A stretch of DNA of 34,093 bases, from assembly GCA_022843705.1 (NCBI GenBank), contig JALHND010000019.1:1-34093 (forward strand), given 5' to 3'. This DNA comes from Burkholderiales bacterium (lineage in GTDB: Bacteria > Pseudomonadota > Gammaproteobacteria > Burkholderiales > SG8-41). How positions within the stretch are numbered: the stretch's first letter is position 1; each line of letters opens with the position of its first letter. Below the pieces are notes generated by a model. The model saw only the letters and a program-made list of their open reading frames with translations, made no database searches and had not been told where the DNA came from. Positions 16,056 through 24,531 of this stretch are shown in pieces. Made by a program: the position numbers and the translations under genes.

Positions 16056-16059
16056 GCGG

Positions 16060-16081
16060 CGCCACCATCCCGGTGGTGGCG
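16060..16081 (+). terminator. Candidate terminator/hairpin after the ferredoxin gene
   Basis: CGCCACCA (16060-16067) pairs perfectly with TGGTGGCG (16074-16081) across a 6-base loop. A weak pyrimidine run follows, without a true T-tract, so it may be a stabilising hairpin rather than an efficient intrinsic terminator. Confidence 0.45.
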
Positions 16082-16196
16082 GGCCGCAGGCTCTTCTTCG
16101 TCACGTCGGCACCTGCAATGAGCGGACCCTCCTGTCCGCGCTGTTGGTGTGTCATCAGTCCGCTACGCTCTGGTGCATATGCGTCAGTCGTTTCGT

Positions 16197-16220
16197 AAGT
16201 TTCCGGCAAGTTTTACGGCA
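16197..16220 (+). promoter_or_regulatory. Tandem direct repeat upstream of the czcE-like gene
   Basis: AAGTTTCCGGCA (16197-16208) is followed directly by AAGTTTTACGGCA (16208-16220, one base shared). Direct repeats of this spacing are common response-regulator boxes. It lies about 60 bases before the czcE-like ATG. The rest of the 224-bp gap from 16056 to 16279 contains the hairpin at 16060 and no gene I can support. Confidence 0.35.
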
Positions 16221-16279
16221 GATACTGACTGTGCCCGTAGTGAGGGGCGAGGCAGCATTTTCCGACGCATGGAGGTCTT

Positions 16280-16618
16280 ATGAACAAAGCATTGAAATGG
16301 GTGGCGGCAACGATACTGACGGCGGCAGCGGCGGCATCCGCGCTTGCCGCACCAGGCGACATGGCAATCGGTGTTGCCGGCGACGCGAACGCAGTCACGC
16401 GCGAGGTGGTCATCACGCAGCAGACGCGGTGGATCAACGTCGACAGCGGCGAGACGGTCCGGTTGGTTGACAGCGCAGGCGGCAAGTCGGTGATCTGGCG
16501 TTTCGATACCCCGTCATCGGCGGTAGGGGCGGTGGCTGATTTTGCGCCGGAGCTGGCGCAGGGACGGCAGATCCGGGTCTATGTTGCGGAACCGATGCTG
16601 TACGTGTCCGATATCTGA
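16280..16618 (+). CDS. CzcE-family periplasmic protein
   Basis: A 112-residue protein with a Sec signal peptide (ILTAAAAASALA, cleavage about residue 23) and a mature domain of CzcE type: ITQQTRWINVDSGETVRLV, then KSVIWRFDTP and IRVYVAEPMLYV. CzcE of metal-resistance loci binds copper and is periplasmic; whether this lone relative binds metal is unproven, since its mature part has few His or Met residues. Ribosome-binding site GGAGGT (16271-16276) supports the start. No efflux (czcCBA) or metal regulator genes are near. A clean terminator follows. Confidence 0.75.
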   Translation: MNKALKWVAATILTAAAAASALAAPGDMAIGVAGDANAVTREVVITQQTRWINVDSGETVRLVDSAGGKSVIWRFDTPSSAVGAVADFAPELAQGRQIRVYVAEPMLYVSDI

Positions 16619-16639
16619 ATCCGGTCGCTGCAGATGGAG

Positions 16640-16663
16640 AAACCGCCGATCAGGCGGTTTTTT
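16640..16663 (+). terminator. Rho-independent terminator after the czcE-like gene
   Basis: AAACCGCC (16640-16647) pairs with GGCGGTTT (16653-16660) over a 5-base loop, followed by a T-run (16658-16663). Strong intrinsic terminator, so the next gene has its own promoter. Confidence 0.9.
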
Positions 16664-16759
16664 CATGTACCGGAGAAACTTCACAGCCTGTTTCTCCTCC
16701 TGCGGGTATCCTCGGGGTGCAGTACCGCATTGATCAATACGCCCAAGGAGTCCGCAGCA

Positions 16760-17245
16760 ATGTCATCCCGTACACAGTTCCCTCTTGTCCCCATGTTCTG
16801 CGCACTGCTGCTGTCGGCGTGCGTCCTGAGCGCACAGGCGCAGACGCAGCCCCCGGCCCCGGCCAAATCCTCGGTGATGATGGCGCGCAGCGAACATTCC
16901 TGGAGCGGCGGCGGAAGGTCCTCGACCTTCGATGTGCACTGGCAGAACGGCGACCTGAAGATGATCCGCGAGGAGTTTGCGCCTTCCTCCGGTTTCATCG
17001 AGAAAAACGAATTCGTGTTCAACGCCGGCGCGCTGCTGCATTTCAAGCAGGACCGTTATCCGGTGCCGGGCAAGTCCGGCGACACGGTTGCGCTGATGGT
17101 GTCCTTTGACAAGGCCGGCAATCCGCTGGTGTCGATGAAACGCGTGGCCGGCAAGCCGGTGGGCGCTGCCAGTCCCGCGGAGATTGCCCAGGCGCGCAAG
17201 CATCTGGCTGAGCTGCAGGCGATTGCGATGAAGGCCAAGCCTTGA
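16760..17245 (+). CDS. Putative periplasmic lipoprotein of unknown function
   Basis: A 161-residue protein with an N-terminal hydrophobic signal and lipobox LSAC (Cys21), followed by a Pro/Gln-rich spacer (QAQTQPPAPAKSS). The mature part has antiparallel-strand character (STFDVHWQNGDLKMIREEF, NEFVFNAGALLHFKQDRYPVP) ending in a Lys/Ala helix. An alternative SPI site (AQAQ) is possible. AAGGAG lies 9 bases upstream of the ATG at 16760. I do not recognise a named family. Confidence 0.7.
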   Translation: MSSRTQFPLVPMFCALLLSACVLSAQAQTQPPAPAKSSVMMARSEHSWSGGGRSSTFDVHWQNGDLKMIREEFAPSSGFIEKNEFVFNAGALLHFKQDRYPVPGKSGDTVALMVSFDKAGNPLVSMKRVAGKPVGAASPAEIAQARKHLAELQAIAMKAKP

Positions 17246-17266
17246 GGGTAATGCCTGGGTAGGCAT

Positions 17267-17294
17267 AAAATATCAATAAAAACAAATACTTATA
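17267..17294 (+). repeat. AT-rich dispersed element, copy A
   Basis: A 28-base AT-rich element in a GC-rich region, with core TATCAATAAAA then ATACTTATA. It is 27/28 identical to the copy at 28345-28372. A perfect -10-like TATAAT overlaps its right end (17291-17296). It is 131 bp upstream of the fadE ATG. Confidence 0.8.
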
Positions 17295-17316
17295 ATTTTT
17301 TGTTGTTGTCGTGGCA

Positions 17317-17331
17317 ATACACCGCGTGTAT
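17317..17331. promoter_or_regulatory. Candidate operator palindrome upstream of fadE
   Basis: ATACACCGCGTGTAT is a perfect 6-base inverted repeat around CGC, 94 bp before the fadE ATG and just after a TATAAT (17291-17296). Its form suits a dimeric repressor such as a TetR/GntR family member, but no regulator gene lies nearby. Confidence 0.4.
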
Positions 17332-17424
17332 GCTGGCTGCAATGCCGGCACACCGGGTATCCACCTCCGCAGACGGTGCTGAAGGGGAGCCCGGCGTCCC
17401 ATCCCCGGTGGCGGAGAAACAAAG

Positions 17425-19926
17425 ATGATCGTCGTGTTGAGTGTGTTCGTGGCCTTCGCTGTGGCCTGGTTGCTGGCCTATCACCGCCTGCCGGCACTGC
17501 TGTGGTCCGCGGTGTATGCCTTGCTGCTCGGGCTTTGCGCGTTTTACCAGTTCTGGCCCGATCCGCTGCTGAACGCCGGCTGGGGACTGTGGCTGCTGCT
17601 GTCGCTGCTTTGCATTCCGTCGCCGCTGCGCCGGCACCTGATCGGCGCGCCGCTGCTCAAGGTGTTCCGTCGCATCCTGCCCGCGGTGTCGCAGACCGAA
17701 CGCGAGGCGCTGGAGGCCGGCACCGTGTGGTGGGACGGCGAGCTGTTCAGCGGGCGGCCGGACTGGAAAAAACTGCTGGCCTATCCGGCGCCGCGGCTGA
17801 CCGCCGAAGAGCAGGCCTTCATCGACGGACCGCTGCGCGAATTGTGCGAAATGTTGAGCGACTGGGAAATCACCCACGAAGCCACCGACATGCCGCCGCA
17901 GGTCTGGCAGTTCATCAAGGACCGCGGCTTCCTCGGCATGATCATCCCGAAGGAATACGGAGGACTCGGATTTTCCGCGCTGGCGCATTCGCAGGTGGTG
18001 ATGCAATTGACCACGCGCAGCGGCACTGCCGCGGTATCGGTGATGGTGCCCAACTCGCTGGGCCCGGCGGAACTGCTGCTGCATTACGGCACCAAACAGC
18101 AGAAGGACCATTACCTGCCGCGGCTGGCGAAGGGGCTGGAGATGCCCTGTTTCGCGCTGACCAGTCCCGAGGCCGGGTCGGATGCCGGAGGCATTCCGGA
18201 TTTCGGTGTCGTCTGCCGCGGCGAGTGGCAGGGCAAGTCCGATGTCCTCGGTATCCGCCTGACCTGGGAGAAACGTTACATCACGCTGGGCCCGATCGCG
18301 ACGCTGCTCGGGCTTGCCTTCCGGCTCTACGATCCTGACCACCTGCTGGGGCAGCAGGACGACATCGGCATCACGCTGGCGCTGGTGCCCACCGACACGC
18401 CGGGTGTGCACATCGGCCGCCGCCACCGCGCAATGACCGCGACCTTCATGAACGGCCCGAACTGGGGCAAGGACGTGTTTATCCCGATGGATTACGTGAT
18501 CGGCGGTGTCGCGCAGGCGGGGGAGGGCTGGAAGATGCTGATGAACTGCCTTGCCGCCGGGCGTTCGATCTCGTTGCCGGCCAACGGCGTCGGCATCTCC
18601 AAGCTGTCGGCGCTGACCACCGGCGCCTACGGCCGCGTGCGCCAGCAGTTCAAGCTGTCGATCGGCCGTTTCGAAGGCGTCGAGGAGGCGATGGCGCGCA
18701 TCGCCGGCAATGTCTACGTGATGGATGCGGCGCGGGTGATGACCGCCGGCGCCATTGATCTCGGGGAAAAACCCTCGGTGGTGTCGGCGATCGTCAAGTA
18801 TCACCTGACCGAACGCGGCCGCCAGGTCATCAACGATGCGATGGACGTGCACGGTGGCAAGGGCATCTGCATGGGGCCCAGCAACTACCTGGCCAGCGCC
18901 TACATGCAGACGCCGATTGCGATCACCGTCGAGGGTGCCAACATCCTGACGCGGACGATGATCATCTTCGGCCAGGGCGCGATCCGCGGGCATCCCTGGG
19001 TGCTGAAGGAAATCGAGGCCACGCGCGAGACGGATCCGGGCAGGGCCTTGCGTGATTTCGACCGTGCCTTTTTCGGGCACATCGCGTTCACGCTGTCGAA
19101 CGTCGCGCGTGTGTTGTGGCTGGGTTTCACCGGCGGCCGCCTGGTGCCGGTGCCCGGCGCGCCGGAACTGCGCCACTATTACCAGCAGCTGACCCGGCTT
19201 TCGAGCGCCTTCGCGCTGACCGCCGACATGGCGATGTTCCTCTGTGGCGGCACGCTGAAACGCCGCGAGCGGCTGTCGGCGCGGCTGGGTGATGTGTTGT
19301 CGCAGCTGTATCTGGCCTCCGCCGTACTGAAGCGTTACGAGGATGACGGCCGGCCGCAGGAGGACCTGCCGCTGGTGCGCTGGGGCCTGCTCGACTGCCT
19401 CAACCGCATCGAGGAGGCCTTCTATTCCATTTTCGAGAACCTGCCCTGGCCTTTCGTGTCCTGGGTGCTGCGCGGGCTGATTTTCCCGGTGTTGATGCCC
19501 TATGGCCGCGAATTCGCGCCGCCGCGCGATCCGCTGGGCCATGAGGTGGTCGGACTGATGATGACACCGGGACCGGCGCGCGGACGCCTGACCCGCGGCG
19601 TATTCGTGTCCGCGGACGAAAATGATCCGGTGCGCACGCTGGAGGATGCGCTGGCTGCGGTGATCGCCGCCGAGCCGGTGGAGGCGAAACTGCGCAAGGC
19701 ACAGCAGGACGGGCGCATCGCGCGGCGTTACGCCGACCAGGTTGCCGCCGAGGGGCTCAGGCACGGTGTCATTTCCCAGTCCGAACACGATCTGCTGAAA
19801 CGCGCGGCGGAACTGCGGCGGCGGGTGATCATGGTTGATGATTTCCCGCAGGACTTCGGCAAGTCCGAGCTGCACCAGACCACGCAGCCGGTGACCTTCG
19901 AGGCGCTGGCGCGCAGGAAATCATGA
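17425..19926 (+). CDS. fadE: Acyl-CoA dehydrogenase FadE
   Basis: An 833-residue enzyme of the long FadE type (E. coli FadE is 814). The N-terminal 70 residues carry two or three hydrophobic segments (about 3-20, 24-42, 46-63), expected to anchor it to the membrane. The dehydrogenase domain follows: YGGLGFSALAHSQVV, CFALTSPEAGSDAGG (FAD/substrate loop), GVHIGRRHRAM, AITVEGANILTRTMIIFGQGAIRGHP near the catalytic glutamate region, then a long helical C-terminal half. It is the first step of beta-oxidation, oxidising acyl-CoA to 2-enoyl-CoA and giving electrons to ETF; the ETF-QO at 30883-32532 completes that route. A weak GGAG precedes the ATG. It opens the fatty-acid block. Confidence 0.94.
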   Translation: MIVVLSVFVAFAVAWLLAYHRLPALLWSAVYALLLGLCAFYQFWPDPLLNAGWGLWLLLSLLCIPSPLRRHLIGAPLLKVFRRILPAVSQTEREALEAGTVWWDGELFSGRPDWKKLLAYPAPRLTAEEQAFIDGPLRELCEMLSDWEITHEATDMPPQVWQFIKDRGFLGMIIPKEYGGLGFSALAHSQVVMQLTTRSGTAAVSVMVPNSLGPAELLLHYGTKQQKDHYLPRLAKGLEMPCFALTSPEAGSDAGGIPDFGVVCRGEWQGKSDVLGIRLTWEKRYITLGPIATLLGLAFRLYDPDHLLGQQDDIGITLALVPTDTPGVHIGRRHRAMTATFMNGPNWGKDVFIPMDYVIGGVAQAGEGWKMLMNCLAAGRSISLPANGVGISKLSALTTGAYGRVRQQFKLSIGRFEGVEEAMARIAGNVYVMDAARVMTAGAIDLGEKPSVVSAIVKYHLTERGRQVINDAMDVHGGKGICMGPSNYLASAYMQTPIAITVEGANILTRTMIIFGQGAIRGHPWVLKEIEATRETDPGRALRDFDRAFFGHIAFTLSNVARVLWLGFTGGRLVPVPGAPELRHYYQQLTRLSSAFALTADMAMFLCGGTLKRRERLSARLGDVLSQLYLASAVLKRYEDDGRPQEDLPLVRWGLLDCLNRIEEAFYSIFENLPWPFVSWVLRGLIFPVLMPYGREFAPPRDPLGHEVVGLMMTPGPARGRLTRGVFVSADENDPVRTLEDALAAVIAAEPVEAKLRKAQQDGRIARRYADQVAAEGLRHGVISQSEHDLLKRAAELRRRVIMVDDFPQDFGKSELHQTTQPVTFEALARRKS

Positions 19927-19948
19927 CGGCCTGCAAGGGGAGCTGACC

Positions 19949-20767
19949 ATGCCGGACCTGCAGGGCAGGACCGTATTCATCACCGGCGCCAGCCGCGGCA
20001 TCGGCCGCGCCATCGCGCTGCGCTGCGCGCGCGACGGCGCCAATATCGTGGTCACGGCAAAGACGGTGGCGCCGCATCCGAAACTGCCGGGCACCATCCA
20101 CGATGTCGCACAGGAGGTCGAACAGGCCGGCGGCCATGCGCTGGCGATCCCGCTCGACGTGCGCGACGATACGGCGATCACGGCAGCCGTGGCGCAGGCG
20201 GTCGCGCATTTCGGCGGCATCGACATCCTGGTCAACAATGCGAGTGCGATCCAGTTGAGCGGCACGCTGGAAACCGAAGTTCGCCGCTTTGACCTGATGT
20301 TCGGCGTCAATGTGCGCGGCACCTTCCTCTGTTCACGGACCTGCCTGCCGCATCTGCTTAAAGCGGACAACCCGCACATCCTCAACCTGGCGCCGCCGCT
20401 GAACATGCATGCGAGGTGGTTCCGGGAGCATGCGGCCTACACCATGGCCAAGTACGGCATGAGCATGTGCACGCTGGGCATGGCGGAGGAATTCCGCGGC
20501 CGCGTCGCGGTCAACTCGCTGTGGCCGCGCACCACCATTGCCACGTCCGCGATCGCGGTGAACTTTCCGCCGGAGATCCTCAGGGCGAGCCGCAAACCGG
20601 ATATCATGGCCGACGCGGCGTACGCGATCTTCAGGCGCGACAGCCGCAGCGCGACCGGCCGTTTCCACATCGACGAAGCCGTGCTGCGCGAGGAGGGTGT
20701 GACGGACTTCGACGGCTACGCGGTGACGCCCGGTGTCGAACCGTACACCGATCTGTTTCTCGACTAG
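19949..20767 (+). CDS. HSDL2-like short-chain dehydrogenase
   Basis: A 272-residue SDR with the cofactor loop TGASRGIGRA (near residue 14), NNAS, and YTMAKYGMS (Tyr/Lys of the active site). The segment HILNLAPPLNMHARWFREHAAYTMAKYG follows the HSDL2 pattern, in which the classical catalytic Ser about 13 residues before Tyr is absent. The C-terminal tail (GVEPYTDLFLD) is also HSDL2-like. It lies 22 bp after fadE and 24 bp before the acyl-CoA ligase, so it probably acts on lipid intermediates. Missing Ser makes normal alcohol dehydrogenase activity uncertain. Confidence 0.9.
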   Translation: MPDLQGRTVFITGASRGIGRAIALRCARDGANIVVTAKTVAPHPKLPGTIHDVAQEVEQAGGHALAIPLDVRDDTAITAAVAQAVAHFGGIDILVNNASAIQLSGTLETEVRRFDLMFGVNVRGTFLCSRTCLPHLLKADNPHILNLAPPLNMHARWFREHAAYTMAKYGMSMCTLGMAEEFRGRVAVNSLWPRTTIATSAIAVNFPPEILRASRKPDIMADAAYAIFRRDSRSATGRFHIDEAVLREEGVTDFDGYAVTPGVEPYTDLFLD

Positions 20768-20791
20768 CACCCTGGGTCAGGAGGAGAAAAA

Positions 20792-22597
20792 ATGAACAAC
20801 AGCAACGATGTATCCCATGTCATTCCGATGGCGGCGGCGGGCACGCTGGACGGTCTGTTCCGCGAGCGGGTCAAACGCACGCCGGAGCTGACGGCCTGCA
20901 AGGCCTGGAACGAGCAGCACGGCGAATGGCGCGACTACAGCTGGGCGCAGATGGACCGCCAGGTCGCGCGCTGGCAGGCGGCCCTGGAAAAGGACGGGCT
21001 GAAGCCCGGTGACCGCGTTGCGGTGATGCTGCGCAATTCGCCGGAATGGGTGATCTTCGATCAGGCGGCGCTGGGGCTCGGCCTGGTGACGGTGCCGCTC
21101 TACACCCAGGACCGTGCCGACAATGTCGCCTACATACTCAACAATGCCGGCTGCAAGGTGTTGCTGCTCGACGGCCAGGAGCAGTGGCAGGCGCTGCAGG
21201 ACGTGGCGGGTGACCTGCAGGGTGTCCTGCGTTTCCTCGCCGTCAATGCGCTGCCGGCGGCCGGCAGCGACCCGCGCCTGAAATGGATCGGCGACTGGCT
21301 GCCGGAGGAGGGCGGCGAGACGCGCCATCTTGCGCGCGACGGCAATGAACTGGCGACCATCGTCTACACCTCGGGCACCACCGGGCGCCCCAAGGGCGTG
21401 ATGCTGTCGCACAACAACATCCTGTCCAACGCCGAATCCGCGCTGAAGGTGCTGGCCACCGGGCATGACGACATTTTCATGTCCTTCCTGCCGCTGTCGC
21501 ACACCTTCGAGCGCACCTGCGGTTATTACCTGACGGTGATGGCCGGATCGATCACCGCCTACGCGCGTTCGATCCCGCAACTCGCCGAAGACCTGCAGAC
21601 CATAAGGCCGACGATGCTGATCTCGGTGCCGCGCATCTACGAACGCATCTGGGGCAGCATCCGCGCCAAGCTCGACGAGGGTCCGGGGCTGCGCAAGAAA
21701 CTGTTCCTGCTCGCCGCCAGCGTCGGTTATGCACGTTTTGAACACGCCCAGGGCCGCGGGCCCTGGCAGCCGTCCTTCCTGCTGTGGCCACTGCTCAACA
21801 AGCTGGTGGCCTCCAAGGTGCTGGCGCGGCTCGGCGGCCGGCTGCGTTACGCGCTGTCAGGCGGTGCCGCCTTGCCGGCGGACATTTCGAAAATATTCAT
21901 CGGCCTCGGGCTGCCGATCCTGCAGGGTTACGGCCTCACCGAAACCAGCCCGATCGCCACCGCCAACCGCCCGCAGAACAACATCCCGGCGAGCGTCGGC
22001 CAGCCGATACCCGGCGTCGAGGTGAAAATCGGCGACAAGGGCGCGGTGCTGATCAAGGGGCCGAACCTGATGCTCGGATACTGGAACAACGAGGAGGCGA
22101 CCCGGGCGATGATCCAGCCCGACGGCTGGCTCAATTCCGGCGACACCGGCCACATCGGCGACCAGGGCCACCTGTTCATCACCGGGCGGCTGAAGGACGT
22201 GATCGTGCTCTCCAACGGCGAGAAGGTGCCGCCGGGCGACATGGAGGCTGCGATCGCGCGTGATCCGCTGTTCGATCAGGTGATGCTGCTCGGCGAGGGC
22301 AAACCTTTCCTCAGCGTGATGGTGGTGCTCAATCCCGACCACTGGCAGAAACTGGCGGCGGCCGCCAACATCAACCCGGATGCCTGGGAATCGGATGAGG
22401 CGGAGCGGGTGCTGCTGGAGCGCATCTCGACCCAGATCACCGAGTTCCCAGGTTACGCCCAGGTGCGGCGGGCCGCGGCCACGCTGGAGCCCTGGACCGT
22501 GGAGAGCGGGCTGCTGACGCCGACGATGAAGCTGAAGCGGGCCAAGGTGATGGAAAAATTCAATGCCGAGATCGACCGCATGTATGCGGGGCACTGA
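20792..22597 (+). CDS. Long-chain acyl-CoA synthetase (AMP-forming)
   Basis: A 601-residue ANL enzyme. ATP/AMP motif YTSGTTGRPKGVMLSHNN (near 195), SGGAALPADISKIF and LQGYGLTETSPIATAN (AMP-binding), GWLNSGDTGHIGDQGHLFITGRLKD and the lysine-bearing hinge LSNGEKVPPGDMEAAI. The length and DIFMSFLPLSHTFERTCGYY match long-chain ligases of the FadD15/AMP-binding type rather than the 560-residue FadD. It converts a fatty acid, CoA and ATP to acyl-CoA, AMP and PPi, feeding the FadE step. RBS GGAGGAG precedes the ATG. YciA follows after a GAGTGA-type repeat. Confidence 0.93.
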   Translation: MNNSNDVSHVIPMAAAGTLDGLFRERVKRTPELTACKAWNEQHGEWRDYSWAQMDRQVARWQAALEKDGLKPGDRVAVMLRNSPEWVIFDQAALGLGLVTVPLYTQDRADNVAYILNNAGCKVLLLDGQEQWQALQDVAGDLQGVLRFLAVNALPAAGSDPRLKWIGDWLPEEGGETRHLARDGNELATIVYTSGTTGRPKGVMLSHNNILSNAESALKVLATGHDDIFMSFLPLSHTFERTCGYYLTVMAGSITAYARSIPQLAEDLQTIRPTMLISVPRIYERIWGSIRAKLDEGPGLRKKLFLLAASVGYARFEHAQGRGPWQPSFLLWPLLNKLVASKVLARLGGRLRYALSGGAALPADISKIFIGLGLPILQGYGLTETSPIATANRPQNNIPASVGQPIPGVEVKIGDKGAVLIKGPNLMLGYWNNEEATRAMIQPDGWLNSGDTGHIGDQGHLFITGRLKDVIVLSNGEKVPPGDMEAAIARDPLFDQVMLLGEGKPFLSVMVVLNPDHWQKLAAAANINPDAWESDEAERVLLERISTQITEFPGYAQVRRAAATLEPWTVESGLLTPTMKLKRAKVMEKFNAEIDRMYAGH

Positions 22598-22603
22598 TTT
22601 TGC

Positions 22604-22633
22604 AGTGAGGAGTCAGGAGTGAAGAGTGAGGGG
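22604..22633 (+). repeat. GAGTGA-type degenerate tandem repeat
   Basis: Units of GAGTGA/GGAGTCA type fill the 42-bp gap between the acyl-CoA ligase and the thioesterase. Its last AGGGG (22629-22633) sits six bases before the YciA ATG, so the repeat supplies the ribosome-binding site. It shares a 20-of-21-base segment with the repeat at 27045-27065. Confidence 0.75.
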
Positions 22634-22639
22634 ATGGTT

Positions 22640-23059
22640 ATGAGCGGGGATGAACGCGGGGACAAGACGACCTTGCCTGACCGGCAGCCGGCGCTGCGGG
22701 TGATTCCGATGCCCTCGGATGCCAATCACACCGGGGACATCTTCGGCGGCTGGATCATGGCGCAGGTCGACCTCGCCGGCAGTGTGCCGGCGACGCGGCT
22801 GGCACAGGGGCGCATCGCCACGGTCGCGGTCAATTCCTTCGTCTTCCGTCAGCCGGTGTTTGTCGGTGACGTGGTGAGTTTTTATGCCGAAATCGTCAAG
22901 GTCGGACGCACGTCGATCACGGTGGACGTACAGGTCTATGCCCAGCGCCGCCCCGAGCGCGAGGAATGCGTGAAGGTGACCGAGGCGATCCTGACCTATG
23001 TCGCCGTCGACAACCAGCGCCGGCCGCGTGTGGTGCCGCAGCCACAGTCAGCGGGCTGA
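22640..23059 (+). CDS. YciA-type acyl-CoA thioesterase
   Basis: A 139-residue hotdog-fold thioesterase. The pattern MPSDANHTGDIFGGWIMAQVDLAG (Asn-Gly-Asp, FGG) matches YciA's catalytic region. SFVFRQPVFVGDVVSFYAEIVKVGRTSITVDVQV and TYVAVDNQRRPR complete the fold. It hydrolyses acyl-CoA, freeing CoA, and probably acts as a safety valve for the oxidation block. ATG 22640 is favoured: the nearer in-frame ATG 22634 is too close to the Shine-Dalgarno, and GTG 22619 has none. Confidence 0.92.
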   Translation: MSGDERGDKTTLPDRQPALRVIPMPSDANHTGDIFGGWIMAQVDLAGSVPATRLAQGRIATVAVNSFVFRQPVFVGDVVSFYAEIVKVGRTSITVDVQVYAQRRPEREECVKVTEAILTYVAVDNQRRPRVVPQPQSAG

Positions 23060-23166
23060 ATTCCCTCATCTGCTGTTGAAATCGCGGCGGTCGCGGGTAA
23101 CATGCTAGGCAGCGCGGGATACATCGTGTGGCTACACCAACCGGCAGGGATACCCAGGAGAGAGTG

Positions 23167-24417
23167 ATGAAAAATATCAATAAAATCATATACTTATCAG
23201 TTACCATGGCACTGGCGGCGATGTCTGCACCGGCCATGGCTGGCGGTTTTGGCATCGGCACCCAGAGCGGCAGCGGTACCGGCAATGCCTTCGCCGGCGG
23301 CGCTGCTGCTGCGGATGACTCCAGCGTGGCCTGGTACAACCCGGCAGCGATGACCCTGCTGCCCACGAACCGGCAGGTCACTGCGGCCATCCACCTGGTC
23401 AAACCCTCGTTCAAGTTCACCAATGCCGGCTCGACAGGCGCCTTCGCGGCGCCCGGCACCGGCAATGGCGGCGACGGCGGCGACTGGGCGGCGATTCCCA
23501 ACGGCTTCTACACGATGTCGATCAATCCGCGGCTGAAGTTCGGCCTCGCGGTGAACGTGCCCTTCGGGCTGGCCACCGAGTACGACCCGGGCTGGCGCGG
23601 CCGTTTCACCGCGGTCGAATCGGCGCTGCAGGCGCTCAACATCAATCCTTCGCTGGGTTACAAGGTCAACGACAACTTTTCCATCGGCGGCGGCATCAGC
23701 ATGCAGCACCTGAAGGCGACGCTGTCCGGCGCCAGTGCCGCCGGCCTGGTCACCAACAAGGGCGACGACATCGGTTTCGGCTACAACTTCGGGATCATCG
23801 CGCAGCTGTCGCCGACCACCCGGCTTGGCGCGACCTACCGCTCGGAAATCGATTATTCCCTCGAGGGCACGGTGACCGTGTCCGGACTGGGCGCGGCCAA
23901 TGGCAACATCAAGGCCGACATCAAGATGCCGGACTCGGCTTCGATCAGCCTGTTCAGCACCGTCAGCCCGAAATGGGAATTGATGGCCGACATCACCTGG
24001 ACCGGCTGGAGCAATATCCAGCGGCTCGACATCATCCGCACCTCGGCCTCGGCCGGCGGCGCGGTCGGCAGCACGGTGTCCTCGCTGCTGTTCAACTGGA
24101 AAGACACGGTGCGTTTTGGCGTCGGTGCCAACTACAAACTCAACGAGCAGACCAAGCTGCGTTTCGGCCTTGCGCTCGACCCGACACCCACCAACGACAT
24201 CGACCGCACGCCGCGCCTGCCGGACCAGGACCGCACCTGGATCGCCGTCGGTGTGCAGTACAAACCGTCCAAGCAGGGCATTCTCGAGGTCGGTTACGCC
24301 CACGAGTTCGTCAAGGACGCGAGGATCAGCACCACCGTGCCTGCAGCTGGAACGCTTAACGGCAGCTTCAGCAACAAGGCGGACATCCTTTCCGTCCAGT
24401 ATTCGCACGCGTTCTGA
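23167..24417 (+). CDS. fadL: FadL/OMPP1-family outer-membrane fatty-acid porin
   Basis: A 416-residue outer-membrane beta-barrel with a signal peptide ending AMA at about 25. The mature start GGFGIGTQSGSGTGNAFAGGAAAADDSSVAWYNPAAM holds the NPAAM hallmark of OMPP1. Alternating strands run to an aromatic C-terminus (ADILSVQYSHAF), as outer-membrane insertion by BAM expects. It should move long-chain fatty acids or related hydrophobic compounds into the cell. Codons 2-11 are very AT-rich and coincide with a dispersed repeat (23171-23198). AGGAG at 23156-23160 supports the start. A strong terminator follows. Confidence 0.92.
   Translation: MKNINKIIYLSVTMALAAMSAPAMAGGFGIGTQSGSGTGNAFAGGAAAADDSSVAWYNPAAMTLLPTNRQVTAAIHLVKPSFKFTNAGSTGAFAAPGTGNGGDGGDWAAIPNGFYTMSINPRLKFGLAVNVPFGLATEYDPGWRGRFTAVESALQALNINPSLGYKVNDNFSIGGGISMQHLKATLSGASAAGLVTNKGDDIGFGYNFGIIAQLSPTTRLGATYRSEIDYSLEGTVTVSGLGAANGNIKADIKMPDSASISLFSTVSPKWELMADITWTGWSNIQRLDIIRTSASAGGAVGSTVSSLLFNWKDTVRFGVGANYKLNEQTKLRFGLALDPTPTNDIDRTPRLPDQDRTWIAVGVQYKPSKQGILEVGYAHEFVKDARISTTVPAAGTLNGSFSNKADILSVQYSHAF
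23171..23198 (+). repeat. AT-rich dispersed element, copy C (inside fadL leader codons)
   Basis: The 28-base element matches copy A at 25 of 28 bases while also encoding the first residues of the fadL signal peptide (KNINKIIYLS). Whether the repeat invaded a coding sequence or is a regulatory site kept within it cannot be told. Confidence 0.75.
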
Positions 24418-24436
24418 TACCGGCTGCAACGCAGGC

Positions 24437-24468
24437 AACCGGGCGGCTGCGGCCGCCCGGTTTTCTTT
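24437..24468 (+). terminator. Rho-independent terminator after fadL
   Basis: AACCGGGCGGC (24437-24447) pairs with GCCGCCCGGTT (24452-24462) around TGCG, followed by TTCTTTT. A strong intrinsic terminator, so the next gene has its own promoter (TAGAAT at 24486-24491 is a -10 candidate). Confidence 0.9.
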
Positions 24469-24531
24469 TGTGGCGCCGGGCCGCGTAGAATGGCGGATAA
24501 CAGTTTTCCATCGCTTCCACCCGAGGTTGCC

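Noticed and set aside
17290-19875. Long open frame of 861 codons on the minus strand opposite fadE
   Set aside because: It mirrors the fadE coding sequence, has a His/Arg/Gln-rich composition typical of antisense frames in GC-rich DNA, and shows no recognisable domain.
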